Of a stretch of DNA of 64,000 nucleotides, positions 45,979-54,902 are shown piece by piece. The notes below the pieces were generated by a model that saw only the letters and a program-made list of their open reading frames with translations, was not told where the DNA came from and ran no database searches. Source of the DNA: an uncultured Candidatus Melainabacteria bacterium (GTDB lineage Bacteria > Cyanobacteriota > Vampirovibrionia > Gastranaerophilales > Gastranaerophilaceae); NCBI GenBank assembly GCA_934754505.1, contig CAKVIE010000010.1, forward strand, positions 1 through 64,000. The letters are read 5' to 3'. Position 1 is the first letter of the stretch, and every line of letters begins with the position of its first letter. Both the position numbers and the translations under genes were made by a program.

Positions 45979-46338
45979 TTACTGGTTATTTTTCTTGATT
46001 ACACTATCGAGTGCCGTTTCAAGTGTTTTGATTTTATTTTCGAGTGCCTGAATTTTACTGTCCTTTTCTGCTTCGGAAATACAATTTTTTTCTCGTTCTT
46101 TTTTATAAGCCTTTAAGGTTTCTCTTTCTGCCATGTCAAAAATCATATACAAAATAATCGTTTCAAAAACCGTAAACAAACATATCGCAGCCGCAAACAC
46201 CGCATAATTCGTCTGATATTCCCCTCCGTTAAACGGGCATGTGTAGTTGAAACATTCGGGCATGAAATTACCGACCGCAAAGTAAATTATTGCAGCCAAA
46301 CAGATTTGCATCGCCAATATCGTTAAATGTTTTTTCAT
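45979..46338 (-). CDS. Two-helix membrane protein with coiled coil
   Basis: 119 residues, unrecognised. Two transmembrane helices (about 6-25 and 45-66) separated by a loop with two cysteines (CFNYTC), then a cytoplasmic coiled coil (about 70-119, KIQALENKIKTLETALDSVI). Last gene of the comEC operon, overlapping rluD by 4 bases. Two CGGGCATG octamers 23 bp apart lie in it. Confidence 0.65.
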   Translation of the reverse strand: MKKHLTILAMQICLAAIIYFAVGNFMPECFNYTCPFNGGEYQTNYAVFAAAICLFTVFETIILYMIFDMAERETLKAYKKEREKNCISEAEKDSKIQALENKIKTLETALDSVIKKNNQ

Positions 46339-47249
46339 TTTTGACTCCTTAATTTGTTTAAAACTTTTTGTAAATCTTCATCTTGAGGAATTTCAAGCTC
46401 AATTCTGCCGTTTTTCAAAGTATCAAAAGACAATTTATAAGCCTGAAGCACCTGTTCGGTTGTGTTGACGTGAATTTTTTCGCCGCCGTAAAGTGTATCA
46501 TTAACAATGGCATGCCCGATATACGCCATGTGGACTCTGATTTGGTGAGTTCTTCCCGTTTCAAGTTTGAGTTCAATTAATGTGTAATGTTTAAATCTTT
46601 CTACGACCTTATAGTGTGTAACGGAAGGTTTTCCGCCTTTTATGACGGCAAATTTTTCGCATTTTGAAGGATTTCTTGCAATATCCGCATTAATTGTTCC
46701 TTCATCTGTGTCAAAGTTTCCCGAAACGACCGCCAAATATTTTCTTACGGCGGTTTTTGATTTAATTTGTCCGCACAAAAATTCGTGAGCTTTATCATTT
46801 TTAGCAACCATTAAAAGCCCCGAAGTATTTCTGTCCAAGCGGTGAACAATCCCCGGACGCATTTTTCCGTTCAAAGCAGAAAGCCCGTCATAGCCGTATT
46901 TATTCAAAAGAGCATTGACCAAAGTTCCTGTTTTTTCTTTGTTTGTCGGGTGCGTAAGCATGTTTTTAGGTTTATTAACAACCAAAATATCCTCATCTTC
47001 ATATCTTATGTCGAGAGGAATATTTTCGGGTTCAATCAAAACTTCATCAAGAGAAAGGCTTTTGACCTCAATTTTATCATTTTCTTTTACCGCATAAGAC
47101 GGTTTGACTTTCTCGCCGTTAACTTTGATTTCAGAGGATTTGATGAGATTTTGAATACTGCTTCTCGACAAATCGGGCATTTTTTCTGACAAAAAAACGT
47201 CAATTCTCTTTGTTTCATCGTCGATTTCGGGATAAATTATCAAACTCAT
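46335..47249 (-). CDS. rluD: RluA-family 23S rRNA pseudouridine synthase (RluD-like)
   Basis: 304 residues. An N-terminal S4 RNA-binding domain (about 12-60) and a catalytic core with HRLDRNTSGLLMVAK, catalytic D139. RluD-type enzymes modify helix 69 of 23S rRNA; RluA or RluC specificity is possible. Starts two bases after lspA; the lspA-rluD pairing is common in bacteria. Confidence 0.92.
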   Translation of the reverse strand: MSLIIYPEIDDETKRIDVFLSEKMPDLSRSSIQNLIKSSEIKVNGEKVKPSYAVKENDKIEVKSLSLDEVLIEPENIPLDIRYEDEDILVVNKPKNMLTHPTNKEKTGTLVNALLNKYGYDGLSALNGKMRPGIVHRLDRNTSGLLMVAKNDKAHEFLCGQIKSKTAVRKYLAVVSGNFDTDEGTINADIARNPSKCEKFAVIKGGKPSVTHYKVVERFKHYTLIELKLETGRTHQIRVHMAYIGHAIVNDTLYGGEKIHVNTTEQVLQAYKLSFDTLKNGRIELEIPQDEDLQKVLNKLRSQK

Positions 47250-47251
47250 AA

Positions 47252-47725
47252 TTATTTCTCCGAAGTTTCGGGCTTCTTTTCCATTATGCTGAAAGCCAAT
47301 AAAATCGCACCTGCCGTGATGAAAATATCATATAAATTGAATACCGGAAAATTAAAAAGATTTACCTTAAAAAAGTCGGTTACGTAGCCGTAAACGTATC
47401 TTTCACAAGCATTTCCGAGAATACCGGTGCAAAAAAACGAAAGGAATACAAATCTTCTTTTTGAGATAACAAATCTCTTTGCAAAAACATATACTATACA
47501 ACAAAGAATAATAAATGCCGCAAAAATCACAAGAAAATCAACATGCCCCGAAAGCAAATTAAAAGCCGCACCATCGTTTTTAACCGTCAACAGCGAGAAA
47601 AATTTATCCGTATCCGTCAAATATTTTCCCGTTAAATTTTCAAGAATAATTTTTTTCAAGAAAATAGCAGCAGCATAAATCACGCCGATATTAATTATGA
47701 AAAATATCAGACGTTTAAAATTCAT
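47252..47725 (-). CDS. lspA: Lipoprotein signal peptidase LspA
   Basis: 157 residues, four membrane helices. Catalytic aspartates are D117 in GYVTDFF and D133 in FNLYD; GN...R replaces the more usual GNxxDR with GNACER. Removes signal peptides from prolipoproteins. It shares one base with the upstream gene stop. Confidence 0.9.
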   Translation of the reverse strand: MNFKRLIFFIINIGVIYAAAIFLKKIILENLTGKYLTDTDKFFSLLTVKNDGAAFNLLSGHVDFLVIFAAFIILCCIVYVFAKRFVISKRRFVFLSFFCTGILGNACERYVYGYVTDFFKVNLFNFPVFNLYDIFITAGAILLAFSIMEKKPETSEK

Positions 47726-48702
47726 TATTTTTCTTCCTTCACGTGTTCTGAAACGGTATCATCATTGACGTTCAGTTTTTTTGATTTTGGCGTTTCGATT
47801 TTTTGCGGTTTTGTGTTCAAAACGTTTACACGTCTTATAACATAAGCTGTTCCGACAAGTTTTACAGTGATTTTTGTGCCGTTTAACTCGGGTTCGGTAA
47901 TCCCGATTGAAGCAACCGCATATTCGTTGTATTTGTCTTTATTCGCTATTAAAATTCTTTCTAAAACACCGTCATTTTTAACTGTTTTATAAGATTCTTT
48001 TTTCAAACCTTGGGTCGGAAAAGTAATCGGTTCATTTGACAAAGCTGCCATAACGATATGCGTTTTCATAGGCTGAAAAGTCAATGACGAAGTGTATTCC
48101 GAACCTGCTTTAACCTGCAGAGGAATATTCAGCGAAAAATAAACATTTTTGGCTTCACCGTACAAAAGCGAACATTTTTCGTCCATAACAGTTGCCGAAG
48201 AAATTTTCCATTTTCTGCCGTCACGGGTTAAATAATAATAAATATCCGCAGACGAAATTATCAAACCTTGGTCGCTTTCACCGTTTTTTAAAGTTTCACC
48301 CTCGCTGTTTTCCGTAACCAAAGCGATTGCGTAGTTGTCAAAGACTGCAACATTTTTGATTTCGGTATTTACACTTGTATATTTATAATTGTCAAAAGCC
48401 GTTCTTACAGCCTTGAAATAAACATCTTTATCAAAACCGTCATTGTTTATGAAATTATCGTCATAAAGTTCTTTTAATTTTTTCAAATCTTGTTTTTCGG
48501 TATAAGTATCGATTTTTTTGAAAACATTTGCAATTTCTTTTTTTGAATCTGCGGTAAAAAACTTACCAAAGCCAATAGAGGTAAGTTTTTCGTTTATAGA
48601 ATATTCATCAATTTCTTCATTTGCGAAAACGGACTGTGAAGCTGCCGAAACAGCAATTACAGCAAGCAAAATCAGTGAACAAATTTTATTTTTTAATTTC
48701 AT
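47725..48702 (-). CDS. Exported protein with NTF2-like domain
   Basis: 325 residues, function unknown. A signal peptide ends near SVFANEE. Residues about 55-180 show an NTF2-like pattern (KKIDTYTEKQDLKKLKELYD, then YYYLTRDGRKWKISSATVM). The C-terminal region is beta-rich, and the tail is charged. Not lipidated: there is no lipobox cysteine. Its start overlaps the preceding gene by 17 bases. Confidence 0.65.
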   Translation of the reverse strand: MKLKNKICSLILLAVIAVSAASQSVFANEEIDEYSINEKLTSIGFGKFFTADSKKEIANVFKKIDTYTEKQDLKKLKELYDDNFINNDGFDKDVYFKAVRTAFDNYKYTSVNTEIKNVAVFDNYAIALVTENSEGETLKNGESDQGLIISSADIYYYLTRDGRKWKISSATVMDEKCSLLYGEAKNVYFSLNIPLQVKAGSEYTSSLTFQPMKTHIVMAALSNEPITFPTQGLKKESYKTVKNDGVLERILIANKDKYNEYAVASIGITEPELNGTKITVKLVGTAYVIRRVNVLNTKPQKIETPKSKKLNVNDDTVSEHVKEEK

Positions 48703-49003
48703 TGGTTTCCTTTCCGTAAACGACGGTTAAAATCAAATCGGTCAAAACGAGCATGAATGTTATAACATAGAGCCAAAAAATTATATCCATATTATAAACA
48801 ATTTTGTGAATCATGCCGAAAATATAGCCGATTAAAACAAGCGACATAAAGCGTTTGCTTTTTCCGTGAACGTCTTTTGATTTAATGGTTTTCCATAAAG
48901 CGAACGGCCAGCTTGCACCGAAACAGATAATCATGCCCGCTTCAAAAACGCTCATTGATTTCATTTGTAAAGATGCCGCTAAAATATTTGTTAAAGTGTC
49001 CAT
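48686..49003 (-). CDS. PQ-loop/SemiSWEET-like small membrane protein
   Basis: 105 residues, three membrane helices (about 20-38, 50-68, 74-95). The first carries ASWPFALWKTIKSKDVHGKS, like the PQ-loop consensus of half-SWEET transporters. The trimer-like three-helix size fits a SemiSWEET; substrate unknown. Confidence 0.65.
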   Translation of the reverse strand: MDTLTNILAASLQMKSMSVFEAGMIICFGASWPFALWKTIKSKDVHGKSKRFMSLVLIGYIFGMIHKIVYNMDIIFWLYVITFMLVLTDLILTVVYGKETNEIKK

Positions 49004-49036
49004 TGAAATACCCTCTTAATTAAATCATATCACTAA

Positions 49037-50023
49037 TTATTTTGAGGGCAAAATGTTATCATTTTCGATAATTTGCATAATGTCGTCGGGAGAAATGTCG
49101 TCCATACAGGGCGAATATTCACCGTTGCGGAGTTTGCAAAATCTTTTTTGACAAGGAATACAGCCGAGTTTGGTTGATTTTACGGAATGATGTTTTTCTC
49201 CGACCAAACCTGTTCTCGGGATTGCCATTGCCCCGTACAAAGCTATACAAATCGGCTTGCCCGTTGCACTTGCGATGTGGAGCGGACCTGTGTCTGCACC
49301 AATCATGTATTCCGAAAACGAAAACAGTGCAGCACTTTCGAGAATATTAAACCTGCCTGCAAGGTTAAAAATTTGAGGATTAATATTTTCAAAAGACGAT
49401 AAAAGTTCTCTATCTTCGTTTGTACCTGTCAAAATAACCGCAACATCGTATTTTTCAACCAATTTCAATGCAAGTTCTTTGAATTTTTCAATTCTCCATT
49501 TTTTACCTTCTCGGACAGGGCCTGCCTGAGTTGTCATGACAATGAATTTTTTATCGGTTGGAATAGCACATTTTACGGCATTTTTCACCTCGTCGGGAAT
49601 ATATAATTTAAGTTCGTTTTTAAATTCCAAACCTTTTACTGCATTTGCAGCCGTTTCATAAAAATTAAATACGGCATGCTTTTCGAGGTCTTTGTCGTAA
49701 TTAGAAACTTTTTTCGGCTTTGCAAAAAGTGCCAAAAGTCTTAATTTCAAAGACGGTTGAAGATTTATGATTAAATCGTATTTTTCCTCTTTTAATGTCG
49801 GAATGAGCTTGAAAACATTTTGATAAGAAACTTTTTCGATAGTTATAATTTTAGAAATATCTTTATCCGCAGAAATCATCTTTGCGGGGATTTCCGTTGT
49901 GAGATAATGTATTTCGCAATCGGGATAAGTTCGTTTAATACTTCTGTAAGTTTCCGAAGTGTGCAAAACATCGCCAATCGCACCACATCTGATAATCAAT
50001 ATTTTTTTAGGGTTTTCAATCAT
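49037..50023 (-). CDS. Glycosyltransferase family 9, heptosyltransferase-like
   Basis: 328 residues from MIENPKKILIIRCGAIGDVL. GT9 signs include ADTGPLHIASATGKP near 235 and a C-terminal cysteine pair CIPCQKRFC. ATG 50023 is chosen because it overlaps the comEC stop by 8 bases; the longer frame to 50095 lies inside comEC. Probably transfers an LPS core sugar. Confidence 0.88.
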   Translation of the reverse strand: MIENPKKILIIRCGAIGDVLHTSETYRSIKRTYPDCEIHYLTTEIPAKMISADKDISKIITIEKVSYQNVFKLIPTLKEEKYDLIINLQPSLKLRLLALFAKPKKVSNYDKDLEKHAVFNFYETAANAVKGLEFKNELKLYIPDEVKNAVKCAIPTDKKFIVMTTQAGPVREGKKWRIEKFKELALKLVEKYDVAVILTGTNEDRELLSSFENINPQIFNLAGRFNILESAALFSFSEYMIGADTGPLHIASATGKPICIALYGAMAIPRTGLVGEKHHSVKSTKLGCIPCQKRFCKLRNGEYSPCMDDISPDDIMQIIENDNILPSK

Positions 50024-52415
50024 TTTCAGCTCTTTCAAATTTCTTTTTCTTGCTGTTATAAGCATACACCAAAATTTTATTATTGTGAAAAACAAGTTTT
50101 ACTGCATTGTTTTTATCCGTCCGCAAAATTTTTGCATTATGTTTTTTGAGCAAATCCATAGTATTTTTTGACGGGTGTCCGTAAATATTCATGCCCGTTG
50201 AAATTATTGCGTATTTCGGAGAAATTTCGGATAAAATTTTATCGTTCAAAGTCTTGTCGGCACCGTGATGAGGGGCTTTGATTGCAAAAACGTTTTTCGG
50301 TAAAACATCAAGCATTTTCTCAAGTGACTTTGTGGTTGTATCGGCAGCGAAGATGACACTTCCCGACGGTGTTTCCAAAACATTTACGATTGATGAAGCA
50401 TTATCGTCTTTTGAATTTATGTAAAAACATGAAATTTTACAATCGCCCTCGTCTAAAATCACTTCTTTATCAAGCGGAACAACCGTTTCGATGTTTAAAG
50501 ATTTGCTTTTGTTAATTATTTTTTTAGCTAAATTGTTCTCCGAATTTTTATCTTTCAAAAAGATTTTTTTGATTTTAACATTTTCGAGTAAAGGAAGTGT
50601 ACCGCCTGCGTGGTCAGAGTCGAAATGCGACAAAACAAGCAAATCAATCGTATTTATATTTTCGTCCTCAAAGTATTTAACGAGAACCCTTTCAGCAGGA
50701 GTTATGAAGTTTTTATAACCAGTTTTGCCCGTGTCAATAAGAACATACTTGCCTGATTTCGTCTTAATCAAAGCAGAATCTGCATTTTCAACACTAAAGA
50801 AAATCACATAAGGCGAGTTATCTTTTTTTGCAAAATAACAAATCAAAAGTGATAACACAGTTATTGCAAGTAAAGACACTATTAGTTTCTTGTTTTTCTT
50901 GAATGCAAAAAACGCAGCCGCAAGTAATAAAATCAAAAAGTACAAAATTATCTCAATCGGAGCAGGAGAAGCAACTTTTACAATTGAAAACGGCAGTGAC
51001 GAAAAGAAATCCGCAACTCCGACAATTACGGACAAAAACGGATTTAAAACAAAATCAAAAGCCTTAATAACCTCAAATGAAAAGATTTTTATCTCTGCAA
51101 GAAAGCAACTTACAAATCCGACAAAACTCACTACGGATAAGACAGGAACAACAAAAATATTTGCAAAAACCGAATAGGGCGAAAACGAGTTAAAATAAAA
51201 CATTTGAATAGGTGAGGCGAATAATTGTGCAATAACAGGCACAAACACAAAAGATGCCGCAACTGACCAAAACTTGCTTTTAATTTTATCCAAAACGAGC
51301 GGACAAAATATCATTAAACCCAAGGTTACCAAAAATGACAGCTGAAAGCCAATATTCGTAATCATTGTCGGAGAAACAGCCAGCATAAGAAAAGCGACAA
51401 TAAAAATCAGCGAAACAGAATCGGATTTTCTGTCAATCAATTTTCCGAGCAAAATCAAAAGCAGCATCAATGATGCACGCAAAACAGGCGGACCGAACCC
51501 CGTCATACAGGTATAGCAAATCACAAAACCCATGCCCGCAAGAATAGAGAATTTATAATTAAGCCGCAGGAGCTGCGAAAGGAAGAACCACATACCGAAA
51601 ATCATAGTAACATTCATGCCCGAAGCCGCAATAATATGGGTCAGACCCGATTTTTGAAAAGAGTCTTTCATCTCGGGAGTAGGATTTACGGCATCATCGC
51701 CGAAAACGATACCGCCTAAAAGTTCAAGCTCGGGAGATTTAATATTTTCGGAATGCTTGTTAATAATATTTGTTCTTATTTTATTTAAAGAAGCCAAAAA
51801 CGCATAAGGAGTGTTTTTAGATTGCCCGAGAAGTTTGCAATCACTGTCATTTGCGAAAAGTCTTGAAAACACATTTTGATGTTTAAGATAAGTCGCATAG
51901 CAGAATTCGGAAGGGTTTGAAGCACGACGAGGCTTGGAAAGCTGCCCCGAAAGTGAAAGTCTGTCACCGATTTCAATATCTTTGAATGATTTTTCAGTTT
52001 TAAAAAGCGTTACAATAACTTTGCCGTTGCCAACAGTTTCGGGTTGAGAAAATTTTTTGTATTTATCAACTTTAAAATAGAATTTTGTATATTCTTTAGA
52101 AGATGAAGTCGGCAGAGAAACAACCGTACCGCAAAGAGTTACACCGTTTGACGGAGCTAAATTCGCAACCTCATCAGAGGTTTTGAGCCGAAATAAGACA
52201 TTTAAAAAACCGATAAAGAAAATCAAAAGGGAAATTACGGCAAATTTACCCGAAATAAAATTCTTTTTCAGCAAAACGCAAAGCAGAATAAATATTGCAA
52301 ATGCGTATGGCAAAACGGCACTCGTCAAAAATGAAACAATTCCGAGAATATAAAATGTAACAAATAAAATCGTCTTAAATCTTTTGTTCACAAAATAAGT
52401 ATCAAATAACTTCAC
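50016..52415 (-). CDS. comEC: Competence protein ComEC/Rec2
   Basis: About 799 residues. Membrane channel for single-stranded DNA uptake. N-terminal membrane and OB-fold-like region, central Competence domain (HIIAASGMNVTMIFG, GFGPPVLRASLM), and a C-terminal metallo-beta-lactamase-like nuclease with HFDSDHAGG and PHHGADKTL. The start is uncertain: the frame is open to 52532 but that overlaps atpB, so a GTG at 52415 or 52391 is likelier. Divergent from atpB, and first gene of a seven-gene run to 45979. Contains three CATGCCCG sites. Confidence 0.9.
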   Translation of the reverse strand: MKLFDTYFVNKRFKTILFVTFYILGIVSFLTSAVLPYAFAIFILLCVLLKKNFISGKFAVISLLIFFIGFLNVLFRLKTSDEVANLAPSNGVTLCGTVVSLPTSSSKEYTKFYFKVDKYKKFSQPETVGNGKVIVTLFKTEKSFKDIEIGDRLSLSGQLSKPRRASNPSEFCYATYLKHQNVFSRLFANDSDCKLLGQSKNTPYAFLASLNKIRTNIINKHSENIKSPELELLGGIVFGDDAVNPTPEMKDSFQKSGLTHIIAASGMNVTMIFGMWFFLSQLLRLNYKFSILAGMGFVICYTCMTGFGPPVLRASLMLLLILLGKLIDRKSDSVSLIFIVAFLMLAVSPTMITNIGFQLSFLVTLGLMIFCPLVLDKIKSKFWSVAASFVFVPVIAQLFASPIQMFYFNSFSPYSVFANIFVVPVLSVVSFVGFVSCFLAEIKIFSFEVIKAFDFVLNPFLSVIVGVADFFSSLPFSIVKVASPAPIEIILYFLILLLAAAFFAFKKNKKLIVSLLAITVLSLLICYFAKKDNSPYVIFFSVENADSALIKTKSGKYVLIDTGKTGYKNFITPAERVLVKYFEDENINTIDLLVLSHFDSDHAGGTLPLLENVKIKKIFLKDKNSENNLAKKIINKSKSLNIETVVPLDKEVILDEGDCKISCFYINSKDDNASSIVNVLETPSGSVIFAADTTTKSLEKMLDVLPKNVFAIKAPHHGADKTLNDKILSEISPKYAIISTGMNIYGHPSKNTMDLLKKHNAKILRTDKNNAVKLVFHNNKILVYAYNSKKKKFERAEND

Positions 52416-52471
52416 AATTTTCGCAAGAAGAAATTTTTGTGGTAGAATAAGTTTGTATATACGAGGAACAA

Positions 52472-53152
52472 ATGGAACATTTAGTAAAAACAATAGGAGG
52501 CTTAACCGTAAATTTAGACACATTAATAACAATGTGGGCTGTTATGGCGGTTTTGATAATATTGGCATTCGTTTCAACTCGAAAAATGTCAATTTTCCCG
52601 ACAAAAATGCAAGCTGTTGCAGAATCAATCGTCGGAATGTTCGTAAACCTTACCGACTCGATGATAGGCGGAAAAGATGCCAAAAAACATGTGCCTTTGG
52701 CAGCATCTTTGTTTTTGTTCATTGTGACGGCAAACTTATGCGGACAGTTACCGTTAAGATTGTTTCATTTGTCAAAAGGCGAACTTGCTTCACCGACAAA
52801 CGATATAAACTTGACGGCAGCAATGGCTGTAATCGTGCTTGTTTATTACGTTGCAGCAGGGATAAAGAAAAAGAAATTCAAATTCTTCCTGCATGAATTT
52901 TCATTTGTCGGAATAGTTATGGCACTTGTTGAATTGTTAGAAATGTTCACAAGACCGTTGAGCTTGGCAATCCGACTTTTTGCGAATATTTTTGCGGGAG
53001 AAGTTCTCGTATCGATAGCTTTAGGAGTAACAGCATATCTTTTGCCGTTACCGATAATGCTTTTTGAAATCTTGGTAGCCTTTATACAAGCAACAGTATT
53101 TATGATGCTGACAATCGCTTATATCGGCTCGGCAGCAGGCGAAAGCCACTAA
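52472..53152 (+). CDS. atpB: ATP synthase F0 subunit a
   Basis: 226 residues, five to six helices. Conserved RPLSLAIRLFANIFAGE near 172 contains the essential arginine R178-type residue. Forms the half-channels beside the c-ring. GAGGA lies seven bases before the ATG, and an extended -10 (TGGTAGAAT) is about 25 bases up. First gene of a seven-gene operon. Confidence 0.95.
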   Translation: MEHLVKTIGGLTVNLDTLITMWAVMAVLIILAFVSTRKMSIFPTKMQAVAESIVGMFVNLTDSMIGGKDAKKHVPLAASLFLFIVTANLCGQLPLRLFHLSKGELASPTNDINLTAAMAVIVLVYYVAAGIKKKKFKFFLHEFSFVGIVMALVELLEMFTRPLSLAIRLFANIFAGEVLVSIALGVTAYLLPLPIMLFEILVAFIQATVFMMLTIAYIGSAAGESH

Positions 53153-53190
53153 AAAACAAACAAAGTATTTTATAATAAGGAGAAAAAATT

Positions 53191-53415
53191 ATGGCAGCAG
53201 AATTAGCTCAATTAGGTGCAGGTATCGCAATCGGCTTCGGTGCAGTCGGAGCAGGTCTTGGTATTGGTATTGCTACAAAAGGTTTGATGGACGCAGTTTC
53301 AAGACAACCGGAAGTTGCAGGTAAAGCTTTCTTTTTCTTCCTCTTGGGTGCAGCTCTTTCAGAAGCTTGTGCACTTTACGGATTTGTAATTGCATTCCAA
53401 TTGTTGGGCAAATAA
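53191..53415 (+). CDS. atpE: ATP synthase F0 subunit c
   Basis: 74 residues, two helices with loop RQPE. The ion-binding glutamate is E58 in LSEAC. The first helix lacks the glutamine of sodium-type c subunits and the residues after E58 are A-C rather than S-T, so proton coupling is predicted. Strong AAGGAG before the ATG, suited to the high copy number of c. Confidence 0.95.
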   Translation: MAAELAQLGAGIAIGFGAVGAGLGIGIATKGLMDAVSRQPEVAGKAFFFFLLGAALSEACALYGFVIAFQLLGK

Positions 53416-53430
53416 TAAAAGGTAAATTCA

Positions 53431-53856
53431 ATGGAATTTAATGCAACGTTTCTAATATCAGCTGTAAGTTTCATAATATTTGTATTTATAATGAATGCAA
53501 TATTTTATGAACCCGTAATTAACATTATCGAGAAAAGGAAAAAATTTATCGAAGATAATGAAACTCAAGCTGCAAATGCAGATACGGAAACAGAAAACAT
53601 AAAAGAAACGAAGCAGAAAGAGCTTGCGAAAGTAAAATCCGAAGCAGCCGCAACAGTAACAAAAGGCTCTGAAGATTTGAAACAAAAACAAAAATCCGAA
53701 ACAGACGATTTTGCAAAAGAGCAAAAAACAAAAATTGAAGAAGCAAAAAATCAGCTGTATTCGGAAGCTGAAGCAAGCAAACAGCAGTTGACTCAATCGG
53801 CGGAAGATATTTCAAGAATGATTTCCGAGAAGATTTTAGGAGGCAAAAATGCTTGA
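53431..53856 (+). CDS. atpF': ATP synthase F0 subunit b'
   Basis: 141 residues: one N-terminal helix and a long charged coiled coil. Placed before a second b-type gene, as b' is in cyanobacteria. With b it forms a heterodimeric peripheral stalk. Overlaps the next gene by 8 bases. Confidence 0.88.
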   Translation: MEFNATFLISAVSFIIFVFIMNAIFYEPVINIIEKRKKFIEDNETQAANADTETENIKETKQKELAKVKSEAAATVTKGSEDLKQKQKSETDDFAKEQKTKIEEAKNQLYSEAEASKQQLTQSAEDISRMISEKILGGKNA

Positions 53857-54343
53857 TTTATCTTTGCAGAATATACTTCATTCAAATTTGATAAACTTTT
53901 TGATACTTATAGCAATACTTTATTTTGTATTGAAAAAGCCTGTGAAAAAAGCCGTAAATGAAACGACCGAAAACACACAAAAATCAGTTCAAAACTCGAT
54001 TGATAAAAAAGAGAAAGCGTTATCAAATTTAGATGAAACAAAAGCGGATTATGCAAAGACACCGTCCGAGATTGCCGAAATAAGAGAAATAGCAGATTCT
54101 ACTTTGAAATCTCTTGAGAAAAAGACGGAAAAGGATATTGAAGACGCTAAAAAAATATTGGAAGAAAATTCCCAAAAGTCGGTAAAGAGTGAAGAAGCCA
54201 AAATCAGCTCAATATTGACAAAAGAAACGGCAGAAAAATCCTTAATTGAAGCAACAAAAGACATAAAAGCACAATTAAGCGGAAACGAGTCAATGCAAGA
54301 TTTTCTAATTGAGCAGGCAATAGACGAATTGGAAAAAATCTGA
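53849..54343 (+). CDS. atpF: ATP synthase F0 subunit b
   Basis: 164 residues, one N-terminal helix (ILHSNLINFLILIAILYFVL) then coiled coil with KKEKALSNLDETKADYAKTP. The second stalk subunit. Shares its last base with the atpH start. Confidence 0.9.
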   Translation: MLDLSLQNILHSNLINFLILIAILYFVLKKPVKKAVNETTENTQKSVQNSIDKKEKALSNLDETKADYAKTPSEIAEIREIADSTLKSLEKKTEKDIEDAKKILEENSQKSVKSEEAKISSILTKETAEKSLIEATKDIKAQLSGNESMQDFLIEQAIDELEKI

Positions 54344-54891
54344 TGGCAGAAGTAAACATAAAAAATTCAAGAACAGCAAGAAAATATGCGGAAGCAATGT
54401 TTGAAACGTCAGAAACTCAAGGCAATACGGAAAGAGTTTTGACGGAGATTACTGATGCAAAAAAAGTTTTTGACGAAAATTCAGAATTAAAAAGATTTTT
54501 GACAAATCCGATAATAACTGCTGATGATAAGAAAGATGCCATAAAGCAAATTTTCGGAAACGATTATCTTGATATAACAATGAATTTTTTGTACTTACTT
54601 GCAGACAATTCAAGATTTGATATATTTGAAGAAATCGAATGCGAATTAAAGGAACTTGAAAAAGAAAAGAACAATCTTGTTACCGTGAAAGCCATAAGTG
54701 CAGTAGAGATAAAAGATTATTTAAAAGAGAAGTTGATAAACAAACTTCAAACTATTTTGTCGAAACGAGTAGAAGTCGAATACAGCGTAAATCCTTCGAT
54801 AATAGGCGGATTAATTCTTGAAGTAAACGGCAAAACGATAGACAGCTCGGTAGAAACAAAATTAAAAAACATTAAAAAGCAACTTACATAG
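54343..54891 (+). CDS. atpH: ATP synthase F1 subunit delta
   Basis: 182 residues. RTARKYAEAMFE at the start and NPSIIGGLILEVNGKTIDSS near the C-terminus are typical of delta/OSCP. Joins the stalk to the alpha-beta ring. Confidence 0.93.
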   Translation: MAEVNIKNSRTARKYAEAMFETSETQGNTERVLTEITDAKKVFDENSELKRFLTNPIITADDKKDAIKQIFGNDYLDITMNFLYLLADNSRFDIFEEIECELKELEKEKNNLVTVKAISAVEIKDYLKEKLINKLQTILSKRVEVEYSVNPSIIGGLILEVNGKTIDSSVETKLKNIKKQLT

Positions 54892-54902
54892 AGGAACAGA
54901 TA

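Noticed and set aside
50024..50095. N-terminal extension of the GT9 protein
   Set aside because: It lies wholly within comEC, while ATG 50023 overlaps the comEC stop in the usual coupled way.
52416..52532. Longer comEC start
   Set aside because: It would overlap the divergent atpB start and its promoter; later GTG codons are more likely.
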